Shown here piece by piece: positions 33,174-35,912 of a DNA stretch of 35,912 bases. The stretch is from Actinomycetes bacterium. Its GTDB lineage: Bacteria; Actinomycetota; Acidimicrobiia; Acidimicrobiales; RAAP-2. The stretch spans positions 1 to 35,912 of the forward strand of contig JAJYSU010000020.1 in the NCBI GenBank assembly GCA_021793395.1, read 5' to 3'. The notes under the pieces were generated by a model, which did not search any database, was not told the origin of the DNA, and saw only the letters and a list, made by a program, of their open reading frames with translations. The position numbers were made by a program, and so were the translations under genes. How positions within the stretch are numbered: position 1 is the first letter of the stretch; each line of letters starts with the position of its first letter.

Positions 33174-33635
33174 ACAATCCGCCCATCAGCCAAGAGGGTG
33201 TCGCACAACGACGGCACATGTCGGGACGTTCATCTGACAACTTCTCCCCATCTCGCCTGAGTCGGGCACTGCCCTACTCTGCGGTAGGACTGCGTAGGGC
33301 AAGGGGCGCTACTTCGGCGCCGCCACCCGACGCCCCCACTTGCAAAGTCCCAGCGTGTGGCCGGTGTGGCGGCCGGATCCCGTGCGTAGGGCAGGGTGCT
33401 CACGCGTCGATAATCGCGTCGATAAACCCTGTGCACAACCCCGTGGGAATGCCACGACACAGCATGAAAGCCCCGGGCAGTCAGCCCGAAAGACGCGATG
33501 ATTCAAAACGTCGGGTGGACCTTGGGTCACACAGTAAGAACCGAGCTCGGGCAACTACCGATTCAAGAATCTATGTATCACACTCAGTTGAGGCAATCCG
33601 ACCGACCCGAAAGTGATCAATCGCTCCGCGTACCC
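33174..33635. other. Non-coding stretch with GTAGGGCA repeats
   Basis: No gene is seen in 460 nt between the epimerase-like gene and hicB. TGCCCTAC (33270-33277) is the reverse complement of GTAGGGCA, which occurs at 33294-33301 and again at 33386-33393. The two forward copies share the longer TGCGTAGGGCA (33291-33301 and 33383-33393). These could be recombinase or regulator sites at the end of the accessory stretch. Confidence 0.4.
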
Positions 33636-33851
33636 TCACGCCCTGGCCAACCGCGACGACGGCGGCGGTATCGATCGACCACTCAACGATGCAGCCTCAA
33701 GCCACGCAGCAATTGCAAGCTCGACTTCGGCCACGGCGTCGTGCGGTGTGTCGCCTTGCGCCGAGCAATAAGACAGGTCGGGGACGTCGGCCACCCACGC
33801 TTCATCTTCGTCGCTCCAGAACACGTTGATCGGATAGACCGGAAGCATCAC
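33636..33851 (-). CDS. hicB: HicB-family antitoxin
   Basis: This is a 71-residue partner of a HicA-like toxin. The partial RNase-H-like HicB fold is clear: YPINVFWSDEDEAWVADVPD, then SYCSAQGDTPHDAVAEVELA and IAAWLEA. The W-x-A-D/E-V-P-D and A-x-G-x-T-x-x-x-A-x-x-x-x motifs are characteristic. A separate DNA-binding domain is absent, so autoregulation may need another route. The ATG at 33849-33851 overlaps the hicA stop (ATGA), a translational coupling typical of toxin-antitoxin pairs. The second gene of the pair, as usual in hicA-hicB order. Confidence 0.78.
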   Translation of the reverse strand: MMLPVYPINVFWSDEDEAWVADVPDLSYCSAQGDTPHDAVAEVELAIAAWLEAASLSGRSIPPPSSRLARA

Positions 33852-34105
33852 TCGCTCTCCTCGATTGTCAAATCATACCGCTTCACCAGAGAAATGAGTT
33901 GGCGAAGTTGATAGGGTTTCGCCTGACCTTGCCGATCTTGCAGGTTCAACTGTTCGGGAACATCGAGTCGCACGTAGACGTGATAGTTGACCGTTATTCT
34001 CACTTCCTCGAAGCCAAGCGCCTCGAGCAGTAGTTGCGCATCCGAGAAGCCAACATTCGTAACCGCTCCGCTCCTCAGTCGAAGAAGGAGTCTGGGCGGT
34101 TTCAT
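33848..34105 (-). CDS. hicA: HicA-family toxin (YcfA-like mRNA interferase)
   Basis: HicA toxins are small double-stranded-RNA-binding-like proteins that cleave mRNA and are blocked by HicB. The 85 residues read KPPRLLLRLRSGAVTNVGFS, LLLEALGFEEVRITVNYHVY, PEQLNLQDRQGQAKPYQLRQ and LISLVKRYDL. The His of NYHVY is at the catalytic position, where the usual motif is G-S-H; here the two preceding residues differ. The C-terminal QAKPYQLRQL block is common in actinobacterial HicA-like proteins. There is no ribosome site, but TACCAT lies eight bases before the ATG, suggesting a leaderless message. The pair lies about 100 nt from the 3' end of tRNA-Ala. Confidence 0.75.
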   Translation of the reverse strand: MKPPRLLLRLRSGAVTNVGFSDAQLLLEALGFEEVRITVNYHVYVRLDVPEQLNLQDRQGQAKPYQLRQLISLVKRYDLTIEESE

Positions 34106-34202
34106 TGACCGCGATGGTATCGGGCCGCTGTGACTTCCTCGCTAACCGACATTGCGGGTGACGACGATCAAGTTTGCCAACCACCAAACCGTCGATTCGG
34201 AG

Positions 34203-34275
34203 TGGAGGTGATGGGATTCGAACCCACTGCCTCTACATTGCGAACGTAGCGCTCTACCAATTGAGCTACACCCCC
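34203..34275 (-). tRNA. tRNA-Ala (anticodon CGC)
   Basis: Read leftward from 34275, the acceptor arm GGGGGTG pairs with CACCTCC and includes the G3:U70 wobble that defines alanine tRNAs. The D-arm GCTC-AATTGGTA-GAGC, the anticodon arm CTACG-TTCGCAA-TGTAG (anticodon CGC) and the T-arm GTGGG-TTCGAAT-CCCAT follow. The discriminator is A. CCA is not encoded. The G1:C72 and all arms pair well, so the gene looks functional. Confidence 0.97.
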
Positions 34276-34290
34276 GAAAGGACTACCAGT

Positions 34291-35157
34291 CTACCCAATC
34301 GCGTAACGTGCGTGCGACACGCGACGCCACGACGTATCGTCGTCAGGCTCGTACTCGTATTCGTACCCACCAGCGGATTGGCCCGGCTCATCGCCGCCCC
34401 ATCGATCCGAGTCGTCGTCGACGCCATCGCGCCCACGCGAGCGCGGCCGGTCGTAGAGGGGCTCCACCGGCGCCAGCGACGCCTCGCGACGCGGTCGCGA
34501 CGACAACGAGAAGTATCCCTGACTGATGGCGAAAAGGGCGAGAGCCACGTATCCCGCTACGGCCAGCCACGCGAGAACGGCCAGGTCAGTAACGATCGAC
34601 TCTCCCGTGACGTACGCAACGAGCGACAACACCACTGCCACCAGCACCGTCCGAGTCGCCATCACGCGACGCCGCACTCGCATAGAGCGAGACCGTGGAA
34701 CCGCAGGGGCAACGTTGATGGTAACGCCGCGAGGAGTCGACTGATAGGCACGGGCGTAGCGGTTGCCCGATCCCCGATAGACATCGTCGCGTCGCGTGGG
34801 CTGAACGTCGCGTCGCGTGGGCTGAACGTCGCGTCGCGTGGGTCGGTCGAAGTCGTACTCGTCGCTCCACTCCTCCCACGAGCGGCGTGACTCCAGCGTG
34901 CCGTACGTGTCGTCGTCGTGGACGACCGTCAATCTCGGTCGACGACCCCCCTCCGTCGACTGAGGCTGTGATCGCGGTGCCACGGGCGTCTCATCAAGTC
35001 GATACGCCGGCTCGACGGCGTACTCGTAACGCGCCAATTGCTCGTGTTCGTTGCGAAAACTCTCAATAGAGCGATCATTTCGCCGCTCGCGTACCTTAGC
35101 GATGATCATGGGAGTTAGTAGGACGATCCACAGGAGAGCGAGAATTATCAGAAGCAT
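34291..35157 (-). CDS. SepX/GlpR-like divisome membrane protein
   Basis: SepX/GlpR proteins are actinobacterial membrane proteins that help organise cell division. The 288-residue protein has the typical layout: an N-terminal TM helix MLLIILALLWIVLLTPMIIA followed by KVRERR and a charged segment (RSIESFRNEHEQLARYEYAV), then a long disordered linker. Two adjacent TM helices follow (TVLVAVVLSLVAYV and AVLAWLAVAGYVALALFA), then a basic and acidic tail (YEYEYEPDDDTSW). The identification rests on architecture and the N-terminal helix, not on a catalytic motif. The ATG at 35155-35157 has AGGAG eight bases upstream. tRNA-Ala follows 15 nt after the stop and may be co-transcribed. Confidence 0.6.
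   Translation of the reverse strand: MLLIILALLWIVLLTPMIIAKVRERRNDRSIESFRNEHEQLARYEYAVEPAYRLDETPVAPRSQPQSTEGGRRPRLTVVHDDDTYGTLESRRSWEEWSDEYDFDRPTRRDVQPTRRDVQPTRRDDVYRGSGNRYARAYQSTPRGVTINVAPAVPRSRSMRVRRRVMATRTVLVAVVLSLVAYVTGESIVTDLAVLAWLAVAGYVALALFAISQGYFSLSSRPRREASLAPVEPLYDRPRSRGRDGVDDDSDRWGGDEPGQSAGGYEYEYEPDDDTSWRRVSHARYAIG
34785..34842 (-). repeat. 21-bp in-frame tandem repeat in the SepX/GlpR-like gene
   Basis: Two full copies (34785-34805, 34806-34826) and a 16-base partial copy (34827-34842) of a 21-bp unit encode PTRRDVQ-PTRRDVQ-PTRRD. They lie in the disordered linker. The full copies are identical, suggesting recent duplication. Confidence 0.9.
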
Positions 35158-35231
35158 CCGGCTCGCTCCTGCGGGACTCCCCTAGACATTGTCGTCAAAT
35201 GTACAGCCCACCGAGCATGATTTGGTGGATG

Positions 35232-35903
35232 TTAGGCCTCGTGCAGGCCACATTCTTGCTTTTCCGCTCCCGCCCAACGCCCCGAACGCCGATCACCTGA
35301 CTCCTCCGGTACCGACGTCACCGCCGCGCAGCCGATCGAGGTGTAGCCCTTTGCCCACAGGGGGTGTTCCTCCAGGCTGTTCGCACCCAGGTAGTACGCC
35401 ACGTCGTCGTCGCTCCACGTTGCCAGAGGATTCACCTTCACGAGGCCAAACTTGTCGTCCCACCCCACGATGGGCATCGCCGCGCGCGAAACCGCGTCCA
35501 CACGCTTTACGGCAGTGATCCACGCCGACCGACCTGACAGGGCACGTCGCAAGGGCTCGACCTTACGAACCTCACAGCACCGCGTGGTTCCACACGGCCA
35601 ACTGTCAGCGTCGGCGCCCGGTCGTGTACGAGTAAGATGGAGCGACCACGCCGCGGCGGTGCGCGACACGAAATCGAGCGTCTCGGGGAAGTGCCCCTGC
35701 GTATCGAGGAACACGATCTCGGTGGACGGGCGAAGTTCGTGGATCATGTGAACGAGCGCGAGGTCCTCAAAGGAACAGGCCATCGCCACGTCATCACCGA
35801 AGCGCTCGAAGACCCACGTCAACACGTCGTGAGGCGACGCGGTCTCGAAGCGTGCGTTGACGCGCTCGAGTTCACGCTGGAGAGCAACAGTAGGCTGGTT
35901 CAT
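35232..35903 (-). CDS. cysH: Phosphoadenylyl/adenylyl-sulfate reductase CysH, one Fe-S ligand missing
   Basis: This enzyme reduces (P)APS to sulfite with thioredoxin in assimilatory sulfate reduction. The 223 residues show the PP-loop fold: ACSFEDLALVHMI, EIVFLDTQGHFPETLDF, KRVDAVSRAAMPIVGWD, KVNPLATWSDDDVAYYL, HPLWAKGYTSIGC, and the C-terminal RWAGAEKQECGLHEA with catalytic Cys218. APS-type reductases have CysCys plus CysxxCys for a [4Fe-4S] cluster. Cys109-Cys110 (TTRCCEVRKVEPL) and Cys192 are present, but the fourth position is Val195 (GCAAVTSV). So the cluster may be altered, or the protein may be a degenerate intermediate. The ATG at 35901-35903 lies nine bases from the window end, so upstream signals are not visible. 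Confidence 0.88.
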   Translation of the reverse strand: MNQPTVALQRELERVNARFETASPHDVLTWVFERFGDDVAMACSFEDLALVHMIHELRPSTEIVFLDTQGHFPETLDFVSRTAAAWSLHLTRTRPGADADSWPCGTTRCCEVRKVEPLRRALSGRSAWITAVKRVDAVSRAAMPIVGWDDKFGLVKVNPLATWSDDDVAYYLGANSLEEHPLWAKGYTSIGCAAVTSVPEESGDRRSGRWAGAEKQECGLHEA

Positions 35904-35912
35904 AGGGAGTTC

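Overview
The window looks like chromosomal DNA of a high-GC actinobacterium. The evidence is a SepX/GlpR-like divisome membrane protein beside tRNA-Ala, a resuscitation-promoting-factor-type muralytic domain, an HRDC-tailed UvrD-family helicase, a GH15/OtsA pair, and many genes with a TANNNT -10 box placed 6-8 nt from the start codon (leaderless style). A lineage near the Acidimicrobiia is my guess from the general feel of the proteins; nothing in the window proves it. Almost every gene is a single-copy metabolic or housekeeping type, and no intact transcription factor is visible.

Layout. 1-1.6 kb is an insertion-sequence graveyard: the 3' end of an IS630-type transposase and a frameshifted, truncated IS256-type transposase, with a small actinobacterial membrane protein between them. 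1.6-4.5 kb is a UvrD/PcrA-like helicase with a C-terminal HRDC domain. 5.4-8.2 kb is a compact three-gene operon: a ferric-reductase-like transmembrane flavoprotein, a membrane-anchored FMN-binding-domain protein with a 12-unit SPATS repeat stalk, and an ApbE flavin transferase. Together they look like a covalent-flavin trans-envelope electron transfer module. 8.6-12.2 kb holds four short-chain dehydrogenases, followed by a second SF1A helicase (12.3-14.4 kb) and an acyl-CoA dehydrogenase/acyl-CoA ligase operon (14.7-17.5 kb). The four dehydrogenases and this pair suggest catabolism of an acyl-CoA or alicyclic substrate.

17.7-19.5 kb has a secreted Rpf-like muralytic enzyme behind a long AT-rich leader (candidate cis-regulatory RNA) and a one-TM protein of unknown function. 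19.6-23.9 kb has a HAD-IIA phosphatase convergent with a GH15-otsA operon; the otsA frame runs about 198 nt antisense into the phosphatase gene. 24.3-26.2 kb is a 14-TM DHA2-type MFS exporter with a strong palindromic operator. Then comes a gene desert of almost 1 kb and a 12-TM MFS transporter.

28.6-33.2 kb is an accessory, partly decayed stretch. Intact genes are a DinB-like protein, a VOC protein, an ABM monooxygenase-like protein and an NAD-binding epimerase-like protein. They are mixed with remnants of ArsR, SRPBCC and DinB genes and an alpha/beta hydrolase carrying two in-frame amber codons. This stretch and a hicAB toxin-antitoxin pair abut the 3' end of tRNA-Ala(CGC), a common integration position. 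Beyond the tRNA lie the SepX/GlpR-like gene and cysH, whose product lacks one of the four cysteines expected to ligate its [4Fe-4S] cluster.

I see no CRISPR array and no complete mobile element. The most unusual items are the flavinylated electron-transfer operon with its repeat stalk, the three-cysteine APS reductase, the long leader of the Rpf-like gene, and the short-chain dehydrogenase that has lost two catalytic residues.
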